NCBI RefSeq assembly: GCF_000355905.1
Contig: NZ_APLF01000006.1
Location: 56,540-120,539, forward strand
Source: Psychroflexus gondwanensis ACAM 44
GTDB taxonomy: Bacteria > Bacteroidota > Bacteroidia > Flavobacteriales > Flavobacteriaceae
DNA length: 64,000 bases
Direction of reading: 5' to 3'
Below the pieces are notes generated by a model. That model was not told where the DNA came from. It made no database searches and was given only the letters and a program-made list of their open reading frames with translations. The position numbers were made by a program, and so were the translations under genes. How positions within the stretch are numbered: position 1 is the first letter of the stretch; the number at the start of each line of letters is the position of its first letter. Positions 54,135 to 63,885 of this stretch are shown piece after piece.

Positions 54135-56078
54135 TTAAACATCTTCAATTTCGGTAGTTTCGTTCTTATTCTCAGAGGGTATATTTTCATTCTTAAGATA
54201 TTTATCTAAAAACTTTAGAATTCTACTATAAGACTCTATTTGATTTTCCTTTTTAACAAAACCATGACCTTCATCTTCAAATAAAACATATTCCACGGGG
54301 ACACCATTTTCTCTAACACCAGCAACAATCTCATCACTTTCTACTTGTAATACCCTAGGATCCTGAGCGCCTTGTAAAACGATTAATGGCTTAGTGACTT
54401 TATCGGTATGAAATAAAGGAGAGATGCGTTTTAATCTGATAGAGTCTGCTGTAAAAGGGTCTCCTAATTCTAGGTATAATGATTTTCTTTGAGATTCCCA
54501 ATAGGGTGGGATACTCTTTAATGTTCTTATCCAATTGGTCACCCCAAAAAGATTTACGCCCACATCAAACTCTTCTGGAGTGTAAGTTAATGCTGCCATG
54601 GTCATGTATCCACCATAAGAACCTCCAATGATGCCTATTTTGTCGCCGTCAATTTCAGTTTGCGATGCCAACCAATTTTTACCCTCTACACAATCTTGTA
54701 AATCTTTTTCACCGTGGTTGAGGTCATCCATTTGGTAAAATGTTTTTCCGTAACCACTACTCCCACGATTATTAACCGCTAAAACGGCATACCCATGATT
54801 CACCATATATTGAATAAGAGAACTAAACCCTTGTCGTGATTGTCCGCCAGGACCACCATGAACCCAAACCATAGCTGGCACTTTGTTTTCTGAAGATGCT
54901 TGATGTGGCAAGTAATAGATAGCCGGAATCTCAACACCATCAAAGGATTTGAAACGAATTACTTTTGCGGTTACTAAATCTTCAACATCTATAGCCTCGT
55001 TAAGAACATCAGTTAATTTATATTGTTCTTTCGTTTCTAGGTTATAGGTATATAAATCTGAAGGGGAATTAGACCCACCAGCATACATACGCATCCATTT
55101 TTCATCATCGCTAAAACCAACGCTTGTGATACTCTTGTCTTTAAAATCTGGCAAATCAATAGGCTTCATTGTTTTGGAATCTAAAACTTGAATTGCATTT
55201 TTACCATCTTCATTTACATAAATAACCATGTATTTTCCCTCGGACGTAAAACCACTACCCATGATATCCCAAGATTTTTCCAGGACTTTTTTCTTCTCTT
55301 TAGTAGCCAAATTATAAGACATTAAATAGGAGAATTCTCCACCATCGTCGGTTGTGTAATAGAATTCAGAATTATCATTCGAGAAATCTTGAGACGAGTT
55401 CTTACTTTGATTTTCATTGATTTTAATCATTTCTTCAGTCTTTACATCATAAAGAAATAAATCGCTATCATTTGTATTTAAAGATTTGGCGAGTGCAAAA
55501 TAATTTTCATCACTAGACATTCCTGAAAAACTGAGTCCACTATCATCTTGGTAAATCAGTTCTGAAGAAAAATCATCGATAGACATTTTATAAACATCAA
55601 AATAACTTGGATTCCTTTTATTAGAGCCAAAATACAGATATTGGTCATCGTCTGACCAGCCATAAAAGGTAGATTTTGCCCCTTTTTCTGGGGTGATATC
55701 TTTTATATTTCCTTCCAAATCCCTTACGAAAAGATGATCTATTTCGTCCCCATTACCATCGGCACTTAAAAGCATTCTATTGTCATTTGGGAAATAAGAT
55801 TCTGCAAAAATCGAAGTGCTATCCGAGGTTGTAATCGCCGTCATTTCTCCTCCTGTAGTAGGAACAGTGTACACGTTATAAATCCCAGAGCGGTTACTGG
55901 AAATGAGTAAGCTACTGTTATCCGATGAAAAACTTCCACCACCTATAGCTTCGTTATCCATAAATTGTTCAATAGTATATTGCTTGATTTCGCGATTGAC
56001 CTTCGCTTCGTCTGTTTTATCTTCTTTACAAGAAAACAGGAGTATTAATAAGCCTAATCCTAGAAATGTTGTTTTCAT
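54135..56078 (-). CDS. S9-family prolyl oligopeptidase-like lipoprotein
   Basis: 647 residues. Lipobox LLFSC (Cys17). An N-terminal beta-propeller (about 40-370) with WD-like TolB repeats, then an alpha/beta-hydrolase domain with the nucleophile in GGSYGGYMT, the Asp in LQGAQDPRV and the His in DEGHGFVKKEN. The catalytic triad is complete. It probably cleaves peptides or acyl-peptides in the periplasm. Acidic C-terminal tail. Single gene. Confidence 0.93.
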   Translation of the reverse strand: MKTTFLGLGLLILLFSCKEDKTDEAKVNREIKQYTIEQFMDNEAIGGGSFSSDNSSLLISSNRSGIYNVYTVPTTGGEMTAITTSDSTSIFAESYFPNDNRMLLSADGNGDEIDHLFVRDLEGNIKDITPEKGAKSTFYGWSDDDQYLYFGSNKRNPSYFDVYKMSIDDFSSELIYQDDSGLSFSGMSSDENYFALAKSLNTNDSDLFLYDVKTEEMIKINENQSKNSSQDFSNDNSEFYYTTDDGGEFSYLMSYNLATKEKKKVLEKSWDIMGSGFTSEGKYMVIYVNEDGKNAIQVLDSKTMKPIDLPDFKDKSITSVGFSDDEKWMRMYAGGSNSPSDLYTYNLETKEQYKLTDVLNEAIDVEDLVTAKVIRFKSFDGVEIPAIYYLPHQASSENKVPAMVWVHGGPGGQSRQGFSSLIQYMVNHGYAVLAVNNRGSSGYGKTFYQMDDLNHGEKDLQDCVEGKNWLASQTEIDGDKIGIIGGSYGGYMTMAALTYTPEEFDVGVNLFGVTNWIRTLKSIPPYWESQRKSLYLELGDPFTADSIRLKRISPLFHTDKVTKPLIVLQGAQDPRVLQVESDEIVAGVRENGVPVEYVLFEDEGHGFVKKENQIESYSRILKFLDKYLKNENIPSENKNETTEIEDV

Positions 56079-56476
56079 ACCAATAGTCTTTAATTCTAAA
56101 TTAAATATACACCATTAAAAATTAATATCTGATATGCTGTTTTTTTAGGAAATATTATAGCTAACTCTAATACATATTAAAGGAAACTTGTAAGCCTTTC
56201 AGCTAGTAGGCAGGTACAACTAAGCTTCTAGCTCAATGGTATAGTAAAGCTTCGTCATAAGTTATTAAGACAGGTCTTTGCAATTAAGCACGACATCTCT
56301 TTTAAAGTCTTTATTAACTATGATTAAGACAAAGTTGAGTCGCCAATAGTTTCAATATTTGAAATCAAATAAAAGTTCAACTCATCAAAAACTATAGGTT
56401 TTTTAAATCTCTCATCTACAATGATGTTCCTTTCAAATGCTGAACTTGTTTAAAGGAGTTGTTCAATGGTTGTTAA
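56079..56476. other. Intergenic region without a visible gene
   Basis: AT-rich, no credible ORF, RNA gene or strong hairpin seen between the S9 peptidase and the Cys/Met enzyme, both on the minus strand. Confidence 0.55.
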
Positions 56477-57667
56477 TTAGATTTTTAGAAGAGCTTTGTC
56501 AAAATCAGCAATAATATCTTCTATGTTTTCTATTCCTAACGCGCAGCGTATTAAGGTTTCAGGAATACCCAACTGTTTCCGTTCTTCTTCTGTGGCTTCG
56601 ACATGGCTTGTCACTTTCGGTGGACCTATTAATGTACTTACTGATCCAAGACTTGCTGCTAAATGTGCTAGTTCTAAACTATTCAAGAATAATTTAACGT
56701 TCTCAAAATCTCCTTTAATAGAAAATGAAAATACGCCTCCAAATCCTGTCATTTGACTTGATGCAATTTTGTGTCCTGGATGTGATTTTAGTCCTGGATA
56801 AAAAACCTGTTCAATTTTTTCATGTTTTTCGAGATGCTGAGCTAACTTCATGGCATTTTCATTTTGTCGCAAAACCCTTAATTCCAGAGTTTGAATTCCC
56901 CTCAATAACATGTAGGCCGTATTTGCGTGTAAGCTCGCGCCATTGATTTCCCTGTAATGAAATAATTGTTGAATCAAATCTTTATTACCACAGGCGACTC
57001 CTCCCATTGCATCGGAATGACCTCCCAGATATTTTGTAGCGCTATGCAAAACAATATCAGCACCAAGCTCTAAAGGCTGTTGATTGATTGGCGTAGCAAA
57101 AGTATTGTCTACAACAACCATTGCCCCTACTTCGTGAGCAGACTTAATGAGCCTTTTTAAATCCAGTATTTTTAAAGTTGGATTCGTAGGAGTTTCTAGG
57201 TAAAGCATTTTACAGCCTTTTTTTACTTCTGCCTCAATTTCTTCATGATTTGTGGTTTCACAAAGAGTTACTTCAATTCCGTTTTTAGGAAGAAATTCTA
57301 AAAACACAATACTAGTACCTCCATAGGTGTCTTTAACAGAGACTACTCTATCGCCCTGAGCTAAAAAAGTAGATAAAGTGTTGCTAATAGCGGCCATTCC
57401 CGTTGAAAAGCTAGTAGCAGCTTCTGCATTTTCAAGAATTCTTACTTTTTCTTCGAAAACTGCTACGGTTGGATTGGTGTTTCTACTATAGATATGTCCT
57501 TCTTTTTTTCCAATGGCCACATCAAACCAATCATCCACATTGTCATATCCAAATGTTACACTATTTACGATTGGTACTTGGGTTGCTCCTTGATAAAACA
57601 ATTCGCTTTGTCCTCCCCATACTGCTTTCGTTCCTTGTTTCTTACTGTTCATCTTACTGTTTTTCAT
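56477..57667 (-). CDS. Cys/Met-metabolism PLP enzyme (cystathionine gamma-synthase/lyase or methionine gamma-lyase type)
   Basis: 396 residues, fold-type I PLP enzyme. The PLP lysine lies in SATKYLGGHSDAMGG; YSRNTNPTVAVFEEKV, VVDNTFATPINQQPLELG and the C-terminal IRCALGIENIEDIIADFDKAL are family hallmarks. Which of the related reactions it performs cannot be decided from sequence alone. The start overlaps the upstream amidohydrolase gene by 14 bases; an alternative ATG at 57652 would remove the overlap. Probably cotranscribed with it. Confidence 0.92.
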   Translation of the reverse strand: MKNSKMNSKKQGTKAVWGGQSELFYQGATQVPIVNSVTFGYDNVDDWFDVAIGKKEGHIYSRNTNPTVAVFEEKVRILENAEAATSFSTGMAAISNTLSTFLAQGDRVVSVKDTYGGTSIVFLEFLPKNGIEVTLCETTNHEEIEAEVKKGCKMLYLETPTNPTLKILDLKRLIKSAHEVGAMVVVDNTFATPINQQPLELGADIVLHSATKYLGGHSDAMGGVACGNKDLIQQLFHYREINGASLHANTAYMLLRGIQTLELRVLRQNENAMKLAQHLEKHEKIEQVFYPGLKSHPGHKIASSQMTGFGGVFSFSIKGDFENVKLFLNSLELAHLAASLGSVSTLIGPPKVTSHVEATEEERKQLGIPETLIRCALGIENIEDIIADFDKALLKI

Positions 57668-58814
57668 ATTTATATTTTTGATGGGTTAATATTTCTTCAA
57701 TTATTCCTTTAAACATGTTCATTCCCGTTTCTATTATTTCATCAGGGAAGTCGTAGTTGGCTTGATGAAGCGCTGGGGATTGTAACCCGGCTCCAACGCC
57801 AAACATAGCTGCCTTATATTTTTCTGAAAACCAGCCAAAATCTTCTCCAAATTTAAAAGGTATACTTTTATTAATGATATTATACTTGTATGTTTTTGCT
57901 ACATCTGTAATAACTTGGTTACAGAACCCGTCATTAAAAACGGCGGGAAAATAATCAAACCATTTTAATGTATGGGGTAATTTGTATTTTAGACAAACTT
58001 CAAACAGAATTTTGTCAACGTCCTTTTTTAGTTCTTCCATTTTCTCTATACCTTTGGTTCTTAAGGTGTAGTGAATCTCGCCAAATCCAGCAGAAATACC
58101 ATAAGATTTTACGCCCATGCTAGAATAAATAGGCACACATAATCTGAAATCTTCTTTTGCAGCATCATTATTATTTAAGGTATCAAATTTCTGTATAAGT
58201 TCAGCAATGCACAATGCGGGATTCACACCTTGTTCGGGTTCAGCAGAATGCGACTCCTTGCCTTTTAGTTCGATAGCAAAACTCTGCACAGTAGAAGAAA
58301 AATTACCGTTTAGGGTTACAATAGAATGAAGTGGCTGACGCGGAATATTATGCAATGCAAATATGTAATCTGGATTTAACTCAATAAATCTTTTATCGTT
58401 TAAAACACTAGGCGCACCAGTACCTGTTTCTTCAGCAGGTTGAAAAAGCAATATCACTTTCCCATTTTTAAAATTCTGTTCTTTTAACCAGAAGACCAGT
58501 CCAGCCACGATGGCCATATGACCATCGTGGCCACATTTGTGGGATATGCCATCCATAATAGAACGGTGTTCAAAATCATTTACTTCTTCTATTGGAAGTG
58601 CATCCAATTCGCAGCGAATGACAATAGTGGGACCGTTATTTGAAAATTCATGAATAACTGCCAATCCATTTCTTCCAATATTTTCTATTATTTTAGCGGT
58701 ATAATATTTTTCTATAAATTTTTTAACTCGTTCAGCCGTTTCGGTCTCATGACCCGACAACTCAGGATGTCTGTGTAATTCTTTTCTGAGTAATTTTATG
58801 TTTTCGAGAATCAT
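57654..58814 (-). CDS. M20-family amidohydrolase
   Basis: 386 residues. Metal-binding motifs of the hippuricase/aminoacylase group: LRKELHRHPELSGHE, HKCGHDGHMAIV, FQPAEETGTGAP. A dimerisation domain is inserted about 175-290. It hydrolyses N-acyl amino acids or related amides in the cytosol. It lies upstream of and overlaps the Cys/Met PLP enzyme, so the pair may feed acylated sulfur amino acids into metabolism; that link is inference. Confidence 0.93.
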   Translation of the reverse strand: MILENIKLLRKELHRHPELSGHETETAERVKKFIEKYYTAKIIENIGRNGLAVIHEFSNNGPTIVIRCELDALPIEEVNDFEHRSIMDGISHKCGHDGHMAIVAGLVFWLKEQNFKNGKVILLFQPAEETGTGAPSVLNDKRFIELNPDYIFALHNIPRQPLHSIVTLNGNFSSTVQSFAIELKGKESHSAEPEQGVNPALCIAELIQKFDTLNNNDAAKEDFRLCVPIYSSMGVKSYGISAGFGEIHYTLRTKGIEKMEELKKDVDKILFEVCLKYKLPHTLKWFDYFPAVFNDGFCNQVITDVAKTYKYNIINKSIPFKFGEDFGWFSEKYKAAMFGVGAGLQSPALHQANYDFPDEIIETGMNMFKGIIEEILTHQKYKYEKQ

Positions 58815-59394
58815 CTATTTATTTTTTTAGCCGGATACATTTCTTAGGTGTATATGTAGGGTTCTAGAAGCGTTAAATATGTAGTCAATTTATTTCATTA
58901 TTTAAAACTGTAGACTTTACTCTAGAGGCGACCTTTTCCTAATCCATTGCCAAGTAACCTTCCCCAAAGTCTAAGCTTTTAAGAATTTTTAAAGCTCATG
59001 CTTTAGATTATTTTTATAAATCAGTTTCATAAACAAACCTTAATCCTTCGTAAGCAAAGTCCTTATGGATAGAAGTTAGTATTACATCAGTTTTTATGGT
59101 AAAGACAAGTTCATTTTAAAAGGTAAGTTAGTTAAAAAATCAAAACGCTAAGAATTCTCAAAACTTTTAAAAAATGATTTTTTTGATTTTGATCAAGGTA
59201 GACTTCACCTCTATACACACATAGTCCTGCCATTGTTCAAGATACTTTAGAGTTGCGTATCATTAAAACATCAAAAAAACCGCTAAGTCTATTGTTTTTT
59301 AAAAGACAAACTCTTTGCAGAAAGCCTAAAGGTTTAAATCTTCTGAAGAATAATTGAATATATTTATAACTTCACGAAGGCTTTATCAAAGTAT
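58815..59394. other. Long intergenic region without a visible gene
   Basis: 580 AT-rich bases between divergent genes. No ORF or RNA gene is supported. The segment TTTGATTTTGATCAAGGTAG (59179-59198) resembles TTTCCTGATCAAAGTAG near 63848 and may be a fragment of a shared repeat. Confidence 0.45.
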
Positions 59395-60162
59395 ATGAAA
59401 AACATTTGTCTTTTGCTGCTAATTCTCCCTTTTTTGCTGTTTTCACAAGCAAAACCTCAAAAGCAGATGAGGGGTATAGTAATGTATAAAGATTCTATTA
59501 TTCAAGATGTGACGGTTATAAATAAAAACTTAGGGAAATTTTCAAGACCTAATTCTAATGGTTTTTTCAAGGTAAGCGCAACTAAAGGGGATACCTTACT
59601 TTTTTCTCATCTTTCCTTTAGCACCTTCAGTAAAAAAATAACTTATGAACTTTTGGAACAAGACACGTTAAGGATTCAAGTTCCAGATATGAGCAATCGC
59701 TTAGAGGAAGTTCAAGTTAACGCCTATCCCAATATCAATGTAGTTTCCGTGGGGATTATAGACGAAAAACCAATCCGACTTACCAAGAATCAAAGGCGGT
59801 TAAAAACAGCAGGTGACTTTAAGCCTATTCACCTTCTATCCATTTTAGGGGGATCATTGCCTTTAGACCCGATCATCAACAAGATCTCTGGCAGAACTAA
59901 AAAATTGAAAAAATTGGTCAAGTTCGACCAAGACGAAAAGATTTTTGACTTTATAGTCTACACTTATGAAGAGTATATCAAGGGAGGCTTAGGGATTTTA
60001 GAAGAAGAGTTTACTAGGTTTGTTTATGTCCTCGCAAGCGATCCGTTTATCCAAAGCTCAATAGAAGAAGGTTATAGCTCACAGCTTAAATTTTTTATTC
60101 AAAATGCAGCGATTCCCTTTAAATCGACTACCGCCGAAGTTGATATGCCAAAAGAAGATTGA
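59395..60162 (+). CDS. Exported CarboxypepD-regulatory-like domain protein
   Basis: 255 residues with signal peptide (cleavage about LFSQ, residue 18). Residues about 22-105 form a carboxypeptidase-regulatory-like domain (MRGIVMYKDSIIQDVTVINK, DTLLFSHLSFSTFSKKI). The rest (about 110-255) is helical and charged with no recognised domain. Such proteins are frequent in Flavobacteria and are envelope-located; function unknown. Single gene. Confidence 0.82.
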   Translation: MKNICLLLLILPFLLFSQAKPQKQMRGIVMYKDSIIQDVTVINKNLGKFSRPNSNGFFKVSATKGDTLLFSHLSFSTFSKKITYELLEQDTLRIQVPDMSNRLEEVQVNAYPNINVVSVGIIDEKPIRLTKNQRRLKTAGDFKPIHLLSILGGSLPLDPIINKISGRTKKLKKLVKFDQDEKIFDFIVYTYEEYIKGGLGILEEEFTRFVYVLASDPFIQSSIEEGYSSQLKFFIQNAAIPFKSTTAEVDMPKED

Positions 60163-60212
60163 TTCTTTCTTATAGTTAAATCAGCTCGGCTTTATCTAGG
60201 TGATATATAAAC

Positions 60213-60295
60213 AACTGGCGTTGATCCAGGGTAGAATCCCACTCCTGTATATAGAAATCCAAAAACTGCTATCGCATTTTTCTTGTTTTTATTTA
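60213..60295. repeat. Dispersed repeat, copy A
   Basis: Shares GCGTTGATCCAG, GAATCCC and the stretch ATAGAAATCCAAAAACTGCT with copy C (63886-63970) almost base for base over about 80 bases; copy B (61461-61495) holds only the first part. Confidence 0.82.
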
Positions 60296-60688
60296 TTGTG
60301 CTTGGTCCTTAAAAGCAAAAATTTGATATTCGAATTTTAGGCTGCAGCGTATTATTTTTAAGTTACAAAGTCAGTAAGACCTTTATTTATTTTGAGTTAA
60401 TTTGAAGTTTAGTAAAATGTTTACTCATCCAAATTCTTTTTAAAAGACTTATTTATGAGTTCTATAGTTTTGAGGGATTTCGAATCTAACCCATTGTTCA
60501 ATCTTGCCATTTTTTTGACAAGCTTATCTATTAATTTGAAGTATTTTAAGCAAAATATAGGGATATTTAGTTCTAAGTACTGGATTTACATTGGTATATT
60601 CTTGTTTCAGATAAAGAAATATCATAAACTTAGATTAAATATTATCTGAACAAAATATTGATTTACTAAATAAAATTCAAACACAATT
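60296..60688. other. Intergenic region right of repeat copy A
   Basis: AT-rich, with one 64-codon open frame (60455-60649) that lacks a recognisable domain or a convincing ribosome-binding context. I do not call a gene here. Confidence 0.45.
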
Positions 60689-61189
60689 ATGAGCAAACTA
60701 ACGAACAAATTTACTTACGGATATTATATTATGACAGCCTTAAAGGAGGCAGATGATCTTAAAACTCGCGAAAATGATTACATAGCCGCTGGAACAGTAA
60801 ACTGGGTTTCCCAAGTTTCCTTTTCACCTGAGATTATTTCTGTAGCGATTGGGAAAAAAAGTGATTTGAACGAAACTATTCACTATAGTGAGCACTTTAC
60901 TATTCATTTACTATCGAAAGACCACAAAGAGTATGTGAAAAAATTTGGTGCAAAATCTACCATAGAGGACGGAAAAATTAACGGAGTGCCCTTCAAAAAA
61001 CAAAACGAACAAGTTATCCTAGAAGATACTCTTGGGCATCTCACCTGCAAGGTTGTAAAAAGTTTAAATATGGGCGATCACACGGTCTATTTTGGGGAAG
61101 TCATTACTGAAGAAATCCATAAAGACAAAGAAGCTTTGTGCACTATGGAACTCCCATCAGAATACACGAAAGACAAAGCAGACATTTAA
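60689..61189 (+). CDS. Flavin-reductase-like FMN-binding protein
   Basis: 166 residues of the split-barrel flavin-reductase family: KFTYGYYIMTA at the start, AAGTVNWVSQVSFSPEIISVAIGK in the FMN-binding core (key words: AGTVNWVSQVSF and ISVAIGK), FTIHLLSKDH and GDHTVYFGEVITEE later. Members reduce FMN or are flavin-dependent partner enzymes; the partner is not encoded nearby. Single gene in a repeat-bearing, gene-poor stretch. Confidence 0.88.
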   Translation: MSKLTNKFTYGYYIMTALKEADDLKTRENDYIAAGTVNWVSQVSFSPEIISVAIGKKSDLNETIHYSEHFTIHLLSKDHKEYVKKFGAKSTIEDGKINGVPFKKQNEQVILEDTLGHLTCKVVKSLNMGDHTVYFGEVITEEIHKDKEALCTMELPSEYTKDKADI

Positions 61190-61749
61190 TTTGATTTTAA
61201 CTTTGTTGACATCAGTAAACTCAGTATCCTTAAAATTATGGATGTATGAGATTTGAAATCATTGTATGCCGGCTTAAAACATCGGTATATTGTTGAAAAA
61301 TGTATTTGAGTTATTTTCTATCTGTGACTTTAGGTCGACACCAGTTTCTATAGTAATCTAAACCTTTTGCTGCTTCTTGTGCTCAAGCGGTTAGGTTTAA
61401 GTACTTATTTATAGCAACTGAAAATCGTAACCAAGTCTGATTTTAAGCTAAAAAAACTCTGGATTAACTAGCGTTGATCCAGATTAGAATCCCGTTTACT
61501 CGATAACAAATTATCTGTCAAATCGTGAGCTAGGAGTTTGCGCCTGAAAGTTATCGATCTTTAGGTTACTTGATTTCGATCTCCATCTGATTCATTTTTA
61601 AGGCTTACCCGTTTAGAAAATTTAAAGGAAGGAATCGCATAACATTTATTATTTACACTAGTGAACCTCATCATAGTTTATTACAGGAACTAATGGCTAT
61701 TTCGCTGTTACTCGAAGAAGTCTATATATTGAAAGATACCCTCTCAATA
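61190..61749. other. Gene-free region containing repeat copy B
   Basis: No credible ORF. It contains repeat copy B and a small inverted repeat ATATTGA/TCAATAT (61726-61732 and 61744-61750) next to the terminator hairpin. Confidence 0.5.
61440..61495. repeat. Dispersed repeat, copy B (partial)
   Basis: GGATTAACTAGCGTTGATCCAG followed by a GAATCCCG word matches copy C; the common part is TTAACTAGCGTTGATCCAG. A TTTTAAGCTA word precedes both copies B and C. The right half of the element is missing. Confidence 0.75.
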
Positions 61750-61786
61750 TAATCCTGTTCTCTTTACAGTAAAGAGAACAGGATTA
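61750..61786 (-). terminator. Strong hairpin behind the SbtA-type gene
   Basis: A perfect 17-bp stem (arms 61750-61766 and 61770-61786) with a 3-base loop, 10 bases after the stop of the bicarbonate transporter gene on the minus strand. No long T run follows, but position and strength suggest termination or 3'-end protection. Confidence 0.75.
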
Positions 61787-61796
61787 TTCAGATTTT

Positions 61797-62756
61797 TCAT
61801 TGTATTAAATACAAATAGAGCGGAAGTCCTATAGTAATGTTAAGCGGGAAAGTTATCGCTAGAGCCATGGGTAAATAAAGACTTGGGTTTGCTTTAGGAG
61901 CTGCAATTCTCATAGCTGCTGGAACAGCAATATAAGAAGCACTTGCCGCTAGAATAGCGAGTAATAAGCGATCCCCTGTTTCTTGTATTACATAAACCGA
62001 TAATAAAGCAACGGCACAACCATTTATAAGTGGGACTACGATTGCAAAGACTAAGGCAAACCAACCTTTCTTAATAAGAACACCTATTTTTTTACCACTA
62101 GTAATCCCCATATCTAATAAGAATACAGCTAGAAAACCTTTGAATAAATCTGTTGTGAAAGGCCTTATGCCAGCGGCTTGAGCATCACTTGCTATGTAAC
62201 CAATAATTAGACTTCCTAGGATAAGAACAACACTACCGTTGGTGACAGCATGTTTTACAAGACCCCATATCTTGCCAGCAGATCGCTCTTCCCCTTTAGA
62301 ACACAAGCTCATTAAAAGCACTCCTACAATAATAGAAGGGGCTTCCATGATCGCCATTACAGCAACCATGTGCCCACCGAATGGAATTCCTTCCATTTCT
62401 AAAAAACTTATTGCAGTAACAAAGGTCACCGCACTTACAGATCCATAAGCAGCTGCTATTGCCCCCGCATTCTCAACAGAAAATTTGAGTCTTAGAATGA
62501 AAAAAGTATATAAAGGAATTAGTATTGCCAAAGCGATTCCAATGAAAACAGCCCAATAAATATCGGCCGTAAATTCACTATGTGATAGCTCTTGACCGCC
62601 TTTAAAACCTATGGCAAACAATAAATAAAGCGAAATAAACTTTGATGAACTTTCAGGAATTTCAAGATCACTCTTGACTTGAGAAGCAAGTATTCCCAAA
62701 ATAAAAAAAAGCAATGCTGGATTCGACAGGTTATCTGTCAAAAGATGAAGATCCAT
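61797..62756 (-). CDS. SbtA-type sodium-dependent bicarbonate transporter
   Basis: 319 residues, ten or so helices of the Na-dependent bicarbonate transporter superfamily (SbtA type): NPALLFFILGILASQVKSDLEIP at the start (key: FFILGILA and SDLEIP), LLFAIGFKGG, AAAYGSVSAVTFVTA, LLAILAASASYIAVPAAMR. In cyanobacteria SbtA takes up bicarbonate for carbon concentration; in a heterotroph it may serve anaplerotic carboxylation or pH balance. Two small genes lie directly upstream (22 and 1 base apart), forming an operon. No SbtB-like PII gene is present in the window. Confidence 0.9.
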   Translation of the reverse strand: MDLHLLTDNLSNPALLFFILGILASQVKSDLEIPESSSKFISLYLLFAIGFKGGQELSHSEFTADIYWAVFIGIALAILIPLYTFFILRLKFSVENAGAIAAAYGSVSAVTFVTAISFLEMEGIPFGGHMVAVMAIMEAPSIIVGVLLMSLCSKGEERSAGKIWGLVKHAVTNGSVVLILGSLIIGYIASDAQAAGIRPFTTDLFKGFLAVFLLDMGITSGKKIGVLIKKGWFALVFAIVVPLINGCAVALLSVYVIQETGDRLLLAILAASASYIAVPAAMRIAAPKANPSLYLPMALAITFPLNITIGLPLYLYLIQ

Positions 62757-62778
62757 AGTGATTTGTTAAAGAACTAAA

Positions 62779-63072
62779 TTAATCTATGGTTTCTATGTCT
62801 AGAATACCATTGATTTTAATTTTTTTACCCATTATTTTTGCTTCTTTACAAATTGCTTTGAATTCTTTTTTTTCCTTGGTTAACTCATTTACACGGCTAT
62901 CATCATAACCAGTATCACTATTTAAATTTTCTTCACACATAGATAGTTTATGTAGCTTAAGAAAATTGATCCTCTCTCTGATAAGGCTACTTATAACGTC
63001 CGATGCTTCTGACGCTATAAATACTCCATCTACTAACTGAACTTTACGGAGCCCTTTTTTACTTATTGACAT
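62779..63072 (-). CDS. Small unknown protein of the SbtA operon
   Basis: 97 residues, no signal peptide or membrane helix. An N-terminal SKKGLRKVQLVDGVFIASEASD segment (key: KGLRKVQLVDGVFI) is followed by a helical, charged part with a possible coiled coil (about 50-80) and a basic C-terminus MGKKIKINGILDIETID. It is 1 base from the upstream gene and 22 bases before sbtA. It is not a PII protein by pattern. A regulatory role toward the transporter is a guess from position. Confidence 0.7.
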   Translation of the reverse strand: MSISKKGLRKVQLVDGVFIASEASDVISSLIRERINFLKLHKLSMCEENLNSDTGYDDSRVNELTKEKKEFKAICKEAKIMGKKIKINGILDIETID

Positions 63073-63073
63073 C

Positions 63074-63352
63074 CTAATAATTGTTTTTAATAGTCTTAAG
63101 ATGAGGCAGTATGGCTATGGCAGCGATTAAAAAAACTATAAAAAACGACATTATTAAATAAGAGGACATGGAGTGTTTCTCTATGACGCTAATACTAATA
63201 ACAACCAGATAAGCCATACTTAATAAAGCTTTACCTCCATATCTCATTACTCGATAAACACGATCTAATTTAACACCTTGTAAAAGATGAAATGATCGCT
63301 CTGTTGGCGTCGAGTGTTTATTAGATCTTCTAGTTTTAAATTGCTGTAACAT
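63074..63352 (-). CDS. Small two-helix membrane protein of the SbtA operon
   Basis: 92 residues: a basic, Ser/Thr/Arg-rich N-terminus (about 1-37), then helices at about 41-57 and 63-84. First gene of the operon with the 97-residue protein and SbtA. No family recognised. The basic amphipathic N-terminus could contact the membrane or RNA; this is speculative. Confidence 0.68.
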   Translation of the reverse strand: MLQQFKTRRSNKHSTPTERSFHLLQGVKLDRVYRVMRYGGKALLSMAYLVVISISVIEKHSMSSYLIMSFFIVFLIAAIAILPHLKTIKNNY

Positions 63353-63655
63353 GATTTATAAGATAAAATATACGCCACAAAGATGCATAGTTCAATTCAT
63401 TAATTTTAATTTATATTTGTAATGAAATACATAAGCAAACGTTATGCATTATAGCAGCTTCAAATATTTCTTCAAATAGTAGAAAAACGAAGTCTTGAAA
63501 AAACATCTGAAGCATTGATTTCCAATCAGCCATCTGTTTTATCCAACTCAAAAAATTTGAAGATCAGTTTCTCTTTTAACTGAAGTTATAGGAAGGCAGC
63601 TTTAAGGCTCGTTATTTCTAAAAAAAACAAATTTGATTAAAAATGTTTTCTCATA

Positions 63656-63687
63656 TTTATTTGATTAATCAAGTCTGATCAAATAAA
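63656..63687. repeat. Hairpin with 10-bp stem
   Basis: TTTATTTGAT (63656-63665) pairs with ATCAAATAAA (63678-63687), and TTGATTAATCAA at 63661-63672 is itself a perfect palindrome, so two alternative folds are possible. Confidence 0.65.
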
Positions 63688-63727
63688 AAGGAGCAACTTA
63701 AAAAACCGCTCCTTTTGCCCTTTTGTT
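63686..63727 (+). terminator. Terminator-like hairpin without an identified gene
   Basis: AAAAGGAGC/GCTCCTTTT (63686-63694 and 63708-63716) with a 13-base loop. It directly follows the preceding hairpin. No plus-strand gene ends here, so it may close an unrecognised transcript or be a relic. Confidence 0.5.
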
Positions 63728-63885
63728 TAAAAATCACGAGTAAGGCAACCAATACAAAAAATATACTTCTTTAAATTCGACCGAAATAACAGCCCTAATT
63801 TCTTAAATCGAACAGAAATCGAACAACTCCTACCGAATTTGTCTTTTTTTCCTGATCAAAGTAGAGTTTTAAGCTAGTTTAAAAT

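Noticed and set aside
60455..60649. 64-codon ORF left of the flavin reductase
   Set aside because: Low complexity, no domain, in a gene-poor repeat region; not supported as a gene.
62779..63072. SbtB (PII-like) partner of SbtA
   Set aside because: The sequence lacks the ferredoxin-like beta-alpha-beta pattern and T-loop of PII proteins; only its position fits.
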